64,000 bases of DNA from Berberis thunbergii (lineage: Eukaryota > Streptophyta > Magnoliopsida > Ranunculales > Berberidaceae). The stretch is taken from contig QNQO01000535.1 in assembly GCA_003290165.1 (NCBI GenBank), forward strand, positions 602,001 to 666,000, given 5' to 3'. A program made the position numbers and the translations under genes. The notes under the pieces are model-generated. The model worked only from the letters and a program-made list of their open reading frames with translations. It was not told where the DNA came from and searched no databases. This document shows, in pieces, positions 32,191 through 43,932 of this stretch. How positions within the stretch are numbered: position 1 is the first letter of the stretch; each line of letters opens with the position of its first letter.

Positions 32191-33370
32191 TCAGAATGAT
32201 GTTTCACTATTCATGAGACAAAAGAGAGCTAGAATTGAGAGTTGAGAAGATCTTGAGGGCTGAGATTTGTTTTCTAAAATGGCATGTGTCGTGATTATAA
32301 AATATGTAAAAGGGCAAATAAAATGAAAAAATGATGTAAAAAGTTAGTGAAATGTACATGGGGCAGAAAGATAACATTTTTTTCTCAAAAATAAAAATTG
32401 TCATAACTATATACTTAATTGTCAAATTTTAATAAACTTGATATTGTTGGAATGCATTTTTTGAAAATCTTTCAAATGAAATCATTAATCAATACAAAAG
32501 TTTAAGTTTTCAAAATATGCATTTAACGTCTTAGCATTTCACATTGTAGTTTTCAATATTAATCAAAGTATGAAACGATCATCTAAAGGCGCACTCAAAC
32601 AAAGACCCTAAACTCCATATATGGAAAAAAAAAAAATTTGTATGTGGAGTGCCAACGACACGAAGAATGCCTTAGTCTATTTTACAAATCAAAATGATGT
32701 TTTAATGAAATGGAGATAAAAGATGGGTTTGATTGATTCCTATAATAGCATGTTTGTGAATATAATACAACTATAAGAGCAAAGAAAATGAAAAATGGTA
32801 AAAAAAATTAGTTGAGGGGAGAGAAAATTTTGTGTGTGTGTGTGTTTTTTTTTCTCAAAATTAAAATTGTCATAATTATTTACTTAATTGTTGAATTTTG
32901 GTAAACTTGATATCGTTGGAATGCATTTTTGAAGATCTCTCCAATGAAACTAATGATTAATACAAACGCTAAATTTTTAAATATATATATATTTTATTGC
33001 TAAATAATGTATAACACATTTCATGTCATTAGTATTTTTCAAATAAATGAGTAGGGTCGATCATTTCATGAAAAAAAAAGATATGAGCCAAAAAACTTAA
33101 TGTACATTTAAACAAAGATCGTGAACTTCATGTTTTAGCGAATTCAAGGTTTAATGGAGAACCAATTCTCAGCGTTTGAATTTTTTTCCCAACTGAATCA
33201 AATTTTATCTAGTATAACCCTAAAGTTTATATTATATATTTTTATTTTAGAATAGGCTTGCACTTCAAGACTGATTGAGGGTGAAGTTGAGGATGGTGGT
33301 GAAGGTATTAAGTACATGATATTTAGCAAAAAAAGTACGTGGAGTGCCAACGCACGGGAGTTTATATTAC
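32190..33370. repeat. AT-rich dispersed repeat, copies A (32190-32640) and B (32680-33370)
   Basis: Both copies share ordered blocks: cagaatgatgttt, a ctcaaaattaaaattgtcat-type block, tggaatgcattttttgaaaa, attaatcaatacaaa and aacaaagaccctaaactcc. Copy B extends further (agcgaattcaaggtttaatg, gcttgcacttcaagactgat). A third copy lies at 36330-37080. A GT microsatellite at about 32831-32847 sits in copy B. No terminal repeats or coding sequence were identified, so the class is unknown. Confidence 0.7.
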
Positions 33371-33870
33371 AATCCGAATGGTGTTTGAAGTTGGAGATAA
33401 AGACAACTGAGATTTACCCAAATATAAGAATTTAACAGAGCATATAAAACTTAATAGTTGATATTCATTTCATCTAATGGTTGGAACTTAAAGTTATGAT
33501 TTATATTTTACCTTCAATCAATCCCCCTAATAAGATTATATGAGTTTGATTCTCATACCCAACAATTTTTATTTTTATTTATCTTTATATTTAAAGTAGA
33601 ATAAACTCTATTTATCATGTGAAATTTTTATCATGTCAATTGCACGGAGAATACCTTAATATAAGTTTATATATAAATATAGTTCATGATTGAGATTCGT
33701 TTCATCTAATAGTATGTCTTACCTTCAATGAATCTCCATAAGAATGCATGGACTTAAATCTCGTACTTAACATTTTGATATTTATTTATCTTGATATTTA
33801 AAATAAAATAAATTATATTTATTATATTAAACTTTTATCATACCAATGCCATATCACGGAAAATAGTGTC
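33371..33870. repeat. Local duplication of an about 200-bp AT-rich unit
   Basis: The block tttcatctaatggttgg, accttcaatcaatcccc, then tttatttatctttatattta and aaatttttatcatgtcaat at about 33460-33640 recurs at about 33700-33850 with substitutions. No gene was seen. Confidence 0.6.
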
Positions 33871-34258
33871 ACTAAATAACCTAAGATAACACAATGTTGC
33901 TGCATTGACGTACAAGGTGACGTAAAAAGGGTTAAGGTCTTCGTTTTTGAATCACGTGATAGAGAAATTTCTTCAAGAATCCTATGGAAGAATAATATCA
34001 CCAACCAATCAGTGCATACATTATACATCAATATGTCCGCATAGAATAAAATAAAATAAAAAATATTATACCCTTTAAATGTTGTTGATGAGTACATAAT
34101 CACTGTTGTTTAAAAACATCATACAACCCAAACAATTTCCCAAAACGCTACTCAAAACAGGGTTTCTAAAGGTTACATTGTCATAATTTCATTCCAAAAC
34201 ACTGGTATTTAAATTAAGCAAGGATAATGAGATGCAGCAGGACAGGCTTTCATCTTGA
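33871..34258. other. Downstream flank of the DCTPP1-like gene
   Basis: This contains the presumed 3' UTR of the minus-strand gene, roughly 34100-34258. No standard aataaa signal could be fixed with confidence. The rest is unassigned. Confidence 0.4.
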
Positions 34259-34707
34259 TTAGGCTTGTTTGGATGGTGATGGGTATTTGATGGCATTCTT
34301 GACAATCTTCTTAGTTGCAGCATCACCAAGATCAATCCCACACACATCAGACAACCTTATTAGATACAACAACACATCTGATAACTCTTCTCCCAAATGC
34401 TCTTTATCTGATTCATTCCAGTCTGACAATCCCTTTGCCACCTCTCCCCTCCACTGAAATATCTCTGAAAGCTCCCCAACTTCACCAATCTATAGTACAC
34501 AAAATAGTCAGATAAACAAAATATACAAGCAATCAACCCCATGGCTAAAACCCGAAAATGTAATGAAATTATGAAAAGCTTTACCATTGCAAGGAGTAGG
34601 TTTCTTGGGCTATGGTACTTTCCCCAGTCTCTCTCTTTGGCAAATTCCTCAAGCTTCTTTGAGAGATCTTTGAGACTCACATCATTTCCTTCACTTTCTC
34701 CGGCCAT
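34259..34707 (-). CDS. DCTPP1: dCTP pyrophosphatase 1-like (MazG-fold NTP pyrophosphatase), two exons
   Basis: This is the only intact protein gene seen. Exon 1 is 34585-34707 (ATG at 34707) and exon 2 is 34259-34489. The 95-bp intron starts GTAAAG and ends CTATAG. The spliced product is 117 residues, close to plant DCTPP1/RS21-C6-like proteins. These hydrolyse dCTP and modified dCTP to monophosphate and pyrophosphate and so clean the nucleotide pool. The MazG-type metal ligands are visible as EVGELSEIFQW (E-x2-E, start of exon 2) and EELSDVLLYLIRLSD (E-x2-D). N-terminal LSKKLEEFAKERDW and YHSPRNLLLA fit the family. No targeting peptide is evident, so it is likely cytosolic or nuclear. The leader is pyrimidine-rich (tctcttcttcttcttc on the minus strand). 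A decayed copy of exon 2 lies near 59.1 kb. Confidence 0.9.
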
Positions 34708-35020
34708 GGCTATGAATGGATTTTAAATATGAAGAGTAAGTGGTGGTGATGGTAAAGATGAAGAAGAAGAAGAGAAACCCCACTAACTAGCTATAAAGGT
34801 GATGAAATAATTCCATAACGATGTGGGGTTGTTTCATTCATTTAATTAAAGGTGACTCACTTTCCTTTCAAAGTTATGCAGGAGGTTATTCTACCCCAAC
34901 AAATTGAGAAAATTAATGGTTCAAAAACCATGCTTAAATTTTCTATGTGTGTCTTTCTTGTGTGTTATCTTGTTGTAATGGAGAATCAATTTGGTCAAAA
35001 CAGACCCACCCATCAACATC
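34708..35020. other. Upstream flank of the DCTPP1-like gene
   Basis: The minus-strand leader has a CT-rich patch at about 34755-34775 and a weak TATA-like tttatag near 34792. Transcription signals beyond that are not clear. No other gene was seen. Confidence 0.35.
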
Positions 35021-35023
35021 TAA

Positions 35024-35445
35024 GGGCATGTTTGGTTATTCTTTTGACCATTGTAATATAATGGCTATTACAATGGTTAATGGCATTCATTTGTTTGGTG
35101 GCAAAAAAAGCATGTAATCATCATTTCCATTACCAATTTGGTTGTAATGGTCATTCCTTCCTTCCACCCGAAGGAATGACCATTCATTCCTTCCATCCTA
35201 TGAATAGCCATTACATTGGTCATTGTAATGGTCAACAAAGCAAAATGACTTCACTTACCCTCAAAATGACTTCATTTACTCTTGTGTTGAAGTTTTGATG
35301 CTTTGTAGTGAGGGCATATTCGTAAAGACACATTCCTACTCCCATTACATTCATAGGTAAATCAAACACATCTATTACATTTTCATTACCACTCTCATTA
35401 CATTTCAATTACCACTCCCATTACAACGTGGATTCAAACAGGGCC
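35024..35445. mobile_element. Tourist-like (PIF/Harbinger) MITE
   Basis: Ends gggcatgtttggttatt at the left and caaacagggcc at the right are inverse to each other and typical of Tourist elements. Exact taa triplets flank it (35021-35023 and 35446-35448), the usual TWA target duplication. The 422-bp interior is built of ccattacaatgg-type repeats in both orientations. It lies about 0.3 kb upstream of the DCTPP1-like start. Confidence 0.9.
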
Positions 35446-36329
35446 TAAGTGTTTTTTTTTAAGTAACTAAATTATGATTTATTCTTTATACAGAGCATTC
35501 CAAATACGTCTTGCTTAACACGAGACTACTTAAAGGAAAGGATCTGCTGGCTATGCTGACCGTACACTCAATTAGTGCTCTTAGATTGATTGACAGAATT
35601 ATATATGTTCTTTCTTTTATTTTTAGTGTGTTTTGTTATATTTGATTTCTTGATTTATTAAATAACTATAATATATTTGTAGATTTTTTATATGGAAATC
35701 TAATTACTTATTTGGGAGCCACAGTGTGACAAAATTTTTATCATTAATTTTAGGATATAAAAGAGTGATATATATTTTTAGATTTATTTTTTAAAGTCAA
35801 CTTACCACTTGAGAGGTTATCATTGCATGACAAAAGTTGCTACTTACTGAGAGCGTCTTCAAGAGATCTCCTAAAATAGTCGAAAAATTAATTCAGAGGT
35901 TTTTCATTAGAAAAATCTTGTTCCAATGAATTTCTATCTAAACCACCATTTTAACTTTTCTTCTTTATTCTCCCTATATTTGGAGGCATCCATTCCATTC
36001 CTCAAATCCTAATAAATATTTTAAAAAAAATTGTTTTCTCCATTTCTCTCCTCCAATCAAATAAGTTTAAATATAATTTTTCAAAAACTAGGCAAAGATA
36101 TATCTAAATAATGATAAATAAATAAAAAGTTAAAATGGAGAATGTGATTAGAGTGATGAAGCAATAGGGGAGCCCTAAAATTAGCTTTTGGTGAGATGTT
36201 CTAACATGGCATACAAGAGTTACCACTCACTTAAATTACCAACCATGCAAATTTAATAATTCACAAAAAGTTACGAACCTTAAATTACCAACCATAATTT
36301 TTATTATTTTAGTTTTTTTTTTTCAATCT
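35446..36329. other. Unassigned AT-rich stretch
   Basis: No open frame with a recognisable domain and no clear repeat ends. Confidence 0.3.
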
Positions 36330-37080
36330 ATCTTACAATTCAGATAGGTGTTTTATTCTTCATTGCTGACTTGAACTAAGTCAAATCATAAGCATTGGAG
36401 ATAAAAGTTGAGAAATGTATTGAATTTGATGGTTGAGATTCATTTTCTATGATGACATATTGGTAAATATAAAACATGTAAAATGGCAAAAATAATGAAA
36501 AACGTTTGAAAAAAGTTTGTGAAGTGTACATGTGGCGGAGAGAGAAAATATTGTATTTTCCTTTTAGCAAAATGAAAATTATCATAACTATTTATATCGT
36601 TGTCGGATTTTGGAAAACTTGGTATCATTTAAATGCATTTTTGAAAATCTGTCCAACAAAATTAATAATCAATACAAACGCTAAAAGTTTAAAAATATAT
36701 ATTTTATAATAAAAAACATATAATGTATTTCACGTCTTTAATATTTTTTCAAAGCAATGAGACGGATAGATCATACCAAAAAAAAATGAGTCAAATATCT
36801 TAATGAACATTTAAACAAAACTCTAAACTTCATGTTTTGGCGAATTCAAATATTGGGGGAGAATTCATTCTCGGCATTTAAATCCCACCCCCCCCCCCCC
36901 CCCCCCCCAAATGAATGATTCAAATTTAACTGAGTTTAACCCTAAATATTTATAATGTATATTTTTACCTTAGAATTGGTTTACAGTTCAATACTGATTG
37001 AGAGGGAAAATGTGGATAGTATAACGGAGGTGTTCAGTACAAAATATGTAGTATCAATGGCATGGGGCATACTCTAGTAC
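36330..37080. repeat. AT-rich dispersed repeat, copy C, with a poly-C tract
   Basis: This is the third copy of the family at 32.2-33.4 kb: gtgtacatgtggcggagaga, ttttggaaaacttggtatca, tcatgttttggcgaattcaa and cagttcaatactgattgag occur in the same order as in copy B. A run of 21 C at 36888-36908 interrupts it where copy B reads tttttttcccaactgaatc. Confidence 0.7.
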
Positions 37081-38243
37081 ATATACTGGATGAATGGCTT
37101 CATATGTATTAAAAAGACAAATAGAGAACATGTGTTGCTTAAACTTTGTTAATAAATCTAGAAAATCATATCATCTTTTTGGGAACACTTCCATGCATGC
37201 ATTTTTTGTGATAAATCATATCATCCTTTTGGGAAGATTTCTTAATATAAAATTTCAACATTCCTATGATCGATGTGCATGAACATTTTTATTATCTTTT
37301 ATAAAAAAGAAACGTTTTTATTATCAAAACAAAATCTAACACATTGTATATGTATCAAGATTGTGATTTCGTTTTTCGAGTTAATTTTGGTCTCTTGATT
37401 TTAAGAAATATTTTGGTGTGAAAAAAAAAGGTAAAAATTCGAGGATACATAAAAAATATATAATAAATTTTGAGGTTACATGAAATATGTAAAAATATAA
37501 AATGAAAGTAAATAAATCTATTCAACAGATTAGCGTAAATACCAATAAATGAAATAAACATGAAATCAATATATAATTAGAAAATCATGGGTGGTTTCAA
37601 AATCAATATATAAATAGAAGAAATTATAATTAAAATATCAGGGGATAGTTTCAAAAATCAATAAGTAATTAGAGGTAAAATAAAACCCCAAAATTTACGG
37701 AAAATCCCAGAAAATTTTCAAAAAAAAAACCCTCGAGAAAATGTAATTTTTTATTGTTGGTTTTTTGTATTTTTACGAAATTTACGAAAAAAAACCTAGA
37801 CATTTTCTCTTTCATTTCATATTTCAAAAAAATGAAAATTTTGACGAAATTTCGTGAAAACACAATCCTTGATATGTACTACAATTACTTAAATTTCTAG
37901 AAGTGATTGAAGAAAACTAAATGAATTAGTAAAACACATAAAGATAAGTAACTTGTTTGATTTATCGACTATGATGTCTTCAACAACAACTTTTGTGCCT
38001 ATAAATGTAATAGACTTGAAGATTCTTTGGCATCGAAATTGAATGCTTAAGAAGGTCAAATATATTTAAAAAAACAATTACTTAGGAGGCAAAGGGTGTG
38101 TGACTTTTTTTTTTTTTTTTTATTGTAGGATCGAACTTGAGAGTTGTTGTGAAATATAGCTAGGTGTTTTATATCTTTGACATTTTCACACACACTCAAA
38201 CACATATCTTCCTCTATATTAAAAAAAAAAGGTAAAAAGTCGC
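37081..38243. other. Unassigned stretch with similarity to 58.6-58.8 kb
   Basis: The block tatcatccttttgggaagat, then aatataaaatttcaacattcc at about 37220-37263, recurs as tatcatcctttggaatgagc, then gatataaaagtttcaacatt at 58628-58671. A gtactacaattacttaaatt block near 37875 also has a partner near 58730. No gene was recognised. Confidence 0.5.
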
Positions 38244-39110
38244 TAAGGGGGGTGTATTGTATCTGGATTTTGTGGGCAATTTAATAAAATCCATGGATTT
38301 TGAAAATCCAAGTGTATTCAATTTGGATTTTTAAAAGTCCACAAAAGTCTAGGGGTATTCAATCAGGATTTTAAAAAGTCTTTCTGAAATCAACAAAGTC
38401 TAGGGGTATTCAATATGGATTTCAGAAAGTCCACAAAAGTTTTTGGGTATTCAAAATATCATTCATATTTATGAATTTGGAAAATTATGAATTCTCATGG
38501 ACTTTGTAGTGTTAGGTATAAATAAAAAGTTCAATAATTTGTCAGCCTCCATATCAAAGATTTTAACGTGAAAAAAATCTCCCAAAGTTCTTCCTCGTGC
38601 CAGCTACGAAGAGGTTGGTTCCCATCCTCTTATTTTCTCGATTCTTTTTCTATGTTTGCATCGTTGATGATTTTGGGTTAATGTCTTATAAAAAAGTATC
38701 AAGAACTTCCAGGGGAACAAATTGAAACTGATGAGAATTGCTAAATCAACCTTTCTCATCTTTACTACTAAAACTTCCTCTGTATATTGAACTTTTCTGA
38801 ATCCTGGGGCTAACTGAAATAAAAGCAACTTCGTAAATAGATATATTAATAAAAGCTTTTCTCTGCTGTAGCCATATCTCTTATTCTCAACGCATGAATT
38901 GAGTAGTTTTCTGTGCTTATTCTCTATACAAGAACCACCCAATAGCTGTTATTACAAGATGGGTCGGCAAGGCAACAATCGTGTTTGGACTTTACAACAA
39001 CACCTCAGAGGAAATATGTAATGAACAACGAAACTTGAGCAGCGTGTTCAAACAATAAATTACAATTGCCAAAATGTATTTGCTATTGCTTTTGAGATTT
39101 TTGTCGCACT

Positions 39111-39300
39111 TGAAGTGAAACAAGTCACCTTCAACAGACTTTGTATGCTGGAAAAGCTTATGTTAAATACTAAACTGTTGCCAATCCCATTAATCAGACA
39201 TGACTCCATTGAAGTGAAACAGATCATCTTCAACAGGCTTTGTATGGTGGAAAAGCTTATGTTAAATTCAATCCCATTAATTAGATATGACTCCAGTAAA
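39111..39300. repeat. Tandem duplication inside the Harbinger element
   Basis: A unit of about 90-110 bp with aagtgaaacaagtcaccttc, caacagactttgtatg, aaaagcttatgttaaat and catgactccat occurs twice in a row. A second pair, ggaatagctcctagagctaa, occurs at about 39749 and 39821. Confidence 0.75.
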
Positions 39301-40077
39301 GTCCAGTGATGGTTTGCCAATTGAATTCGTATTACCCTTTGACTCGAATAATTTTGGAGTGGAAAAATCCTTCTGTAGAATTCTGACAGTGGAAGCTTAA
39401 CAGTTATGTGAATTCTGGATGTACAAGTTAACGGAAGCATCAATGCCATAAAAGTTGTTCAGCTGCGCATTCATATATTCTGGCTAAGATTCCAACTACA
39501 AAACTAAAACAAAGCAACTATGTTCTTACATAGATAGAACTATCAAAGATTGGAGTCAACGTGGATGGTTCTCGGTATCTAGTATCAATGGATTAGACGA
39601 GTTCATTAATCAAATTATTACTTCCAGTAAAAACACTGCCAAGCAACTTCAGCTACCCAAGTACTTTATCAACTCCACCAATGGCGCCAATGGTTAAAGC
39701 ACAGAGAACATGAAAACCAAGAAGAAGAAGAAAAAAAGAAAAGAAAAAGGAATAGCTCCTAGAGCTAAAAGTTTCACAAGTAGATATTGTACAGTTGATT
39801 ATATATTAAAAAAAAAAACAAGGAATAGCTCCTAGAGCTAAAAGTTTCATAAGTAGATATTGTACAGTTAAATATACAGCTTCAGGTATTTTCTAAAATG
39901 AAAAATAAGAGAACAAAAACTTTACTAGTTTCATAACCTCTTCGCTGCTCTTTAGGGTATTCAAAATATCATTCATATTTATTGATTTGGAAAATCATGG
40001 ATTATAAAATCTTGAAGAGCTTGAATACAATAGCTCCAGTGTTCATGGCTAAATCTTGAAGAGCTTGAATACAATAC

Positions 40078-40455
40078 AATGGTATTCGTCATGCTTCATT
40101 GAGGAACGTAATTAAAAGAATATTTGGAATATTCAAGTCGCAGTTTACAATATTCAAATCAGCACCACCATTTCCTTACAAGACACAAGCGGAGCTTGTT
40201 TTGGCATGTGCAGGATTGCATAATTTTCTTCGTTAAGAATGTCGTTCAGATGAATTTCCTCCTGAACCAGAAAATGATCCGGTAGATAATGATGAAGATA
40301 ATTTTGAATGAGATGATATTCAAACCCAATAGCAGCAAAGAGAAAATAATAATCAATGGAGAATGAGTATTACAAATCAAATGTGGGCAGCAGCTCAAGC
40401 AAACGTCAATGTTGCTAACAATGATAATGAAGAAAGTGACCATGATCATGAATGA
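40078..40455 (+). pseudogene. Harbinger (ALP1-like) transposase C-terminal remnant
   Basis: One frame spans 126 codons with three internal stops: IRHASLRNVIKRIFGIFKSQ, SAPPFPYKTQAELVLACAGL, HNFLR, a stop, then CRSDEFPPEPENDP and a final NQMWAAAQ. This is the C-terminus of a PIF/Harbinger DDE_Tnp_4 nuclease, including the last part of the catalytic domain and the acidic tail. The earlier DDE residues were not found. Confidence 0.85.
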
Positions 40456-40954
40456 GAAGAATGATCATAATACAATTTTATGGACGTTTACTTCTTATTT
40501 TAAAGATGCTAATTAACGACCTTTTCTTTTTCTAGTTTTTTTAGCACATGTATCTCTCACCTTTGTTAATTATATGCGGACGTTTTTTTGTTTCATCACT
40601 ATTTACCAACTTCTTTTTTTATCTTGCAAATAATTAGAAATCTGTAAAAATCGTTTATACAAAGTTCGTAGATTTTTATAAATCTTTAGAAAGTCTGTAA
40701 CAAAAGTCTATGAATTTAAGAAATCAGCAGAAGTCCGTGAACAATTTAAAGAGTCCATGGACTTTTCAAATTATTTATCAATTCCATAAAAATTCATATA
40801 CAATACACCCCCCTAAATATATAATATGTTTGATAAAGACAATGAAAAGTATCGAAAGGTGCAAGCCAGAGTTTCTTTGTGTTCCAACTACCAGTGAACC
40901 CAAGCTCTTATTTCACACTTACGTTCTTCCAGTGGAGTTTTGCTACACAGCCCG

Positions 40955-41097
40955 CTCCCATGGCCTGTTTTCACAACCTTGGGGGCAAAAATACAATGTT
41001 ACCCCCCTCTCTTTAAACATTTTTTTGAGAAAGTAGTTAAAAAGAGGGGCAAAATCATATTTTCGCCCCCCAATGCTATGAAAACCGGCCATGGGAG
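40955..41097. repeat. 143-bp foldback element
   Basis: Arms ctcccatggcctgttttcac and the complement of gaaaaccggccatgggag pair, as do ttgggggcaaaaata and tattttcgccccccaa. The loop is AT-rich. It would form a long hairpin if transcribed. No target duplication was seen. It could be a decayed MITE. Confidence 0.75.
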
Positions 41098-41601
41098 AAT
41101 TGGGGGTGAACCCCAGTTTGTCTTGTTTGCTGATTTACAGATTTTTCTTTTTGTTTTTTGCAGGTCTTGGGCAAAAGTGCATCTCCTCCTCCCAGTCTTC
41201 CTTTTCTCCCCATAATTAGCCGCTGACCACCTCTTCCCTTCCATCAATTATTCTCCCTCAGCCATAGACCTCCCATCAACTGATTTTCAAAGCTTATACC
41301 TCTGGAACCATTTCCTTCTCCACATCTGGAACCTTTTTATACCTCTTCCAAAGACACCATTGCTATAGATCTTTGCTTATGGATACCTCTGGACAAAATA
41401 ACTCCCCGAACCCAATTCTTTTCCTACCCCTTACACTAACCCACTCCACATCACAATAGACCTCTAACAGCCGCTTGAATATCCAATTCAATCCCCTTCA
41501 TGTTTTCCATAACACACATATAACCCCCCACAACTCCCCCAATCACCTACTTCATCGTTGTCCCATCATTCCCAACAACAAATGACAGTCAAACAGAAAC
41601 A

Positions 41602-42480
41602 ATGATTCACAACCTGGAATTACAATTAACAAGAAACCTAACCCTCCCAGCTCCTACCTTTGCAACCCGTAAAGGGGTTGATACTGAAACCACTGAACTC
41701 AGAGTGGTGGCGAAATACTTTCACCATCAAACTCTCAGGACGGATGTATTTGCTCAATGGTTGACAAGCCGATGGAAGAGATACAAAAAACAATTATTAT
41801 CTCATAATGTTCACAAACCAAGATGATAGGCAAAGAGTTATCACTTCGGGACCATGGGGGTTAGTCGGGAGGATCATTATCAGTCGCTCAATTTTCAGCG
41901 GTGCCTTGCTGGATTCGTTTCCACAAATTCTCACCTCAAAAACTCTCCATACAAGATGTTCATTCTTTGGTTAAATGCATGGAGGTGGACCTAATTTGTC
42001 TGAGTGATGCTTCCATCCCATACATCCGCTTCAAGGTGTGGCTGGACGCCACCAAACCCTTACCTTGCTCAATCGATGGGGCCCCACCTACACAGCATTG
42101 AGGATTGCCTCAATTTATGCTTCTGTTGCAGATTGATTGGACATGTATTCAGCTAAGCATGCCATCTGTTCTACCAAGCAAACACTTTCCACCACCACCT
42201 AAGCTCCGGCCAAGGAGGCGATGGATTCATCATCCCTTTCAACCGCTAGTCATGAATTCGACACAGACTGGACGATCGAACCGGTGTTCCTCCTCGATTT
42301 GGTCAACTTGGGTCAATTCGATACACTCAGATGTTGATCCAACCAATCACTGGCCGAACCGGTAGCCAGGCGCCTGCTGGACGACGCTCCCCAAATTGCT
42401 CTAACTTACCTATGTGAATCTCATTTCCTTTCCTGAAAGATCAGTAGAGACTCGTCGCTGTTGATAAACCAGCGTTAAAT
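41602..42480 (+). pseudogene. LINE ORF1 relic: DUF4283 and zinc knuckle
   Basis: In shifting frames the sequence reads DDRQRVITSGPWGL, then SIPYIRFKVWLD and CFCCRLIGHVFS, a stop and AC. This matches a plant LINE ORF1: a DUF4283-like domain followed by a CCHC knuckle at about 42118-42162. Frameshifts near 41826, 41930 and 42100 make it dead. Ser/Pro-rich tail sequence continues to the hAT insertion and beyond it to 44434. Confidence 0.72.
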
Positions 42481-42794
42481 GCTCCCATGAAAAATGTTGT
42501 AGTTCACCCCAACGTCCCACTCAATCAATCCACGCCCAACTTCACGGATGTTATAACGTCCGTTGCCAACAACAACATTAATGACAACATCAATGACACC
42601 TTCCTGGACCATTGGATGGCCACCATGATGGCAAGATACAAGGTTGGATCCTTGGCTGTTATTCATTGTGACACTATGGTTTTTGTTCTTCTACACCACA
42701 CCACATCACATCATCTTCTCATACACACCCTACAAACCCCACCCAACAGGATCAAAACTTCCTCTCCAATTTGAATTCATACCATACTCCTACC

Positions 42795-43924
42795 TAGGGT
42801 GGGCACGAAACGGGATTGGACGAGATATACTCATCCCGACCTCGTCCCATTCCAAACGGGTTCGGGACGGGACAAGACGAGATCAACTGTGTCTGCTATA
42901 AGACAAATCTTGTTAAGTAATTCAATGCTGAAAATTAAGAATGATGGATGACCTTACGCGAACCATCATTGTTGGTTATTTGAAATGACATGCCCCATAG
43001 ATAATAACCGATTAGGACTTTACTACAATGTTATCAACATAAACTAAACATTGATGGGGGGCATCCATTTACTAAAAAGCAAAGAAAATTATAACATTTG
43101 AAGTCAACTTCCATGAAAAAGGAAAACCTGGACAATGGTGGAAGTGAGGCAAACAAAACAAATAGCATATGTCATAGTCAAGAAGAAGCTGAGTTGGAGA
43201 GGTCTTTCCCGCTCGTATGATTCAACATCGAACTTAAAGCTAGAATCCACAATGGCTGAGATATTGAATGTTCGTCTTGTGGACATGAATAGCCCATCTG
43301 AGAATATAGGAAAGGCCTTGGCTTGGTATACAATGTGCTGGTAAGCAATTGGAGTGATAACATATGTGATGAGAATGAACCCAGCATCAATGTTAGCAGT
43401 GGCAAACCATGGACCTGCTAGGGGATCGGACTTCCAAGATAAGAGTATATATATAGAGGACCAATAAAGTCCAATAGCCGCAAGACCAAGGCCATGAAGT
43501 CCAATAGCCCCGAGACATTTGCATGGCTAATGCCTAGCCTCTTACTAGTAGAGAAATATACCAAACATGAGATGACCAAATTACTCAAAATTTTAACCTT
43601 GGAGATGTTTTTGAAACTAAATAAATGTGTTGCGCGATTTGCATTTGTAGAATAAAGAATTGGAATAGAAATTAGAAATTATATTTGTATGGGCATCCAC
43701 AATTCTAAAATAAATAATTAAATAAAAATATTAATAATTAATATTAATTAATTAGTTCGGGACGGGACGGGATTGGCGGGATTGAAAATCTTCATCACAT
43801 CTCATCCCATTCTAGATCGGAACGGGACGAGATCGGGATGAAATTATTCAATCCCATTAAGACCCGAAAAAATCAGGACTGGACGGGACGGGAACGAGAT
43901 CGTGGGATGGGATGCCCACCCCTA
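42795..43924. mobile_element. hAT element, TAGGGGTGGGCA family, copy 2, with captured gene piece
   Basis: The left end tagggtgggca (one G lost) and right end tgcccaccccta are inverted repeats. A perfect 8-bp target duplication ctcctacc flanks it (42787-42794 and 43925-43932). The ends match copy 1 (ttcgggacgggac, cattctagatcgg blocks). The middle differs: it carries an oligopeptide-transporter exon in antisense. The host is the LINE ORF1. Confidence 0.92.
43104..43445 (-). pseudogene. Oligopeptide transporter (OPT family) fragment inside a hAT
   Basis: On the minus strand it reads WKSDPLAGPWFATANID, FILITYVITPIA, then after a small shift YQAKAFPIFSDGLFMST and FNISAIVDSSFKFDVESYE. Another small frameshift leads to SFFLTMTYAICFVCLTSTIV and FLFHG. 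This is a membrane-loop-membrane portion of a plant OPT protein (proton-coupled peptide or metal-chelate importer, normally about 700-750 residues with 12-16 membrane segments). Flanking exons are absent, so it is a captured, non-functional piece. Confidence 0.82.
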
Positions 43925-43932
43925 CTCCTACC

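Larger units (their letters stand above)
38247..40813. mobile_element. PIF/Harbinger DNA transposon, degenerate, 2.57 kb
   Basis: Left end ggggggtgtattgtatctgg and right end atatacaatacacccccc are inverted repeats. taa flanks both sides (38244-38246 and 40814-40816), the family's target duplication. A transposase remnant lies near the right end on the plus strand. The left subterminal part carries repeats of gggtattcaat / ggattttaaaaagtc. The middle (38.6-39.9 kb) is non-coding or unrecognised. Confidence 0.9.
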
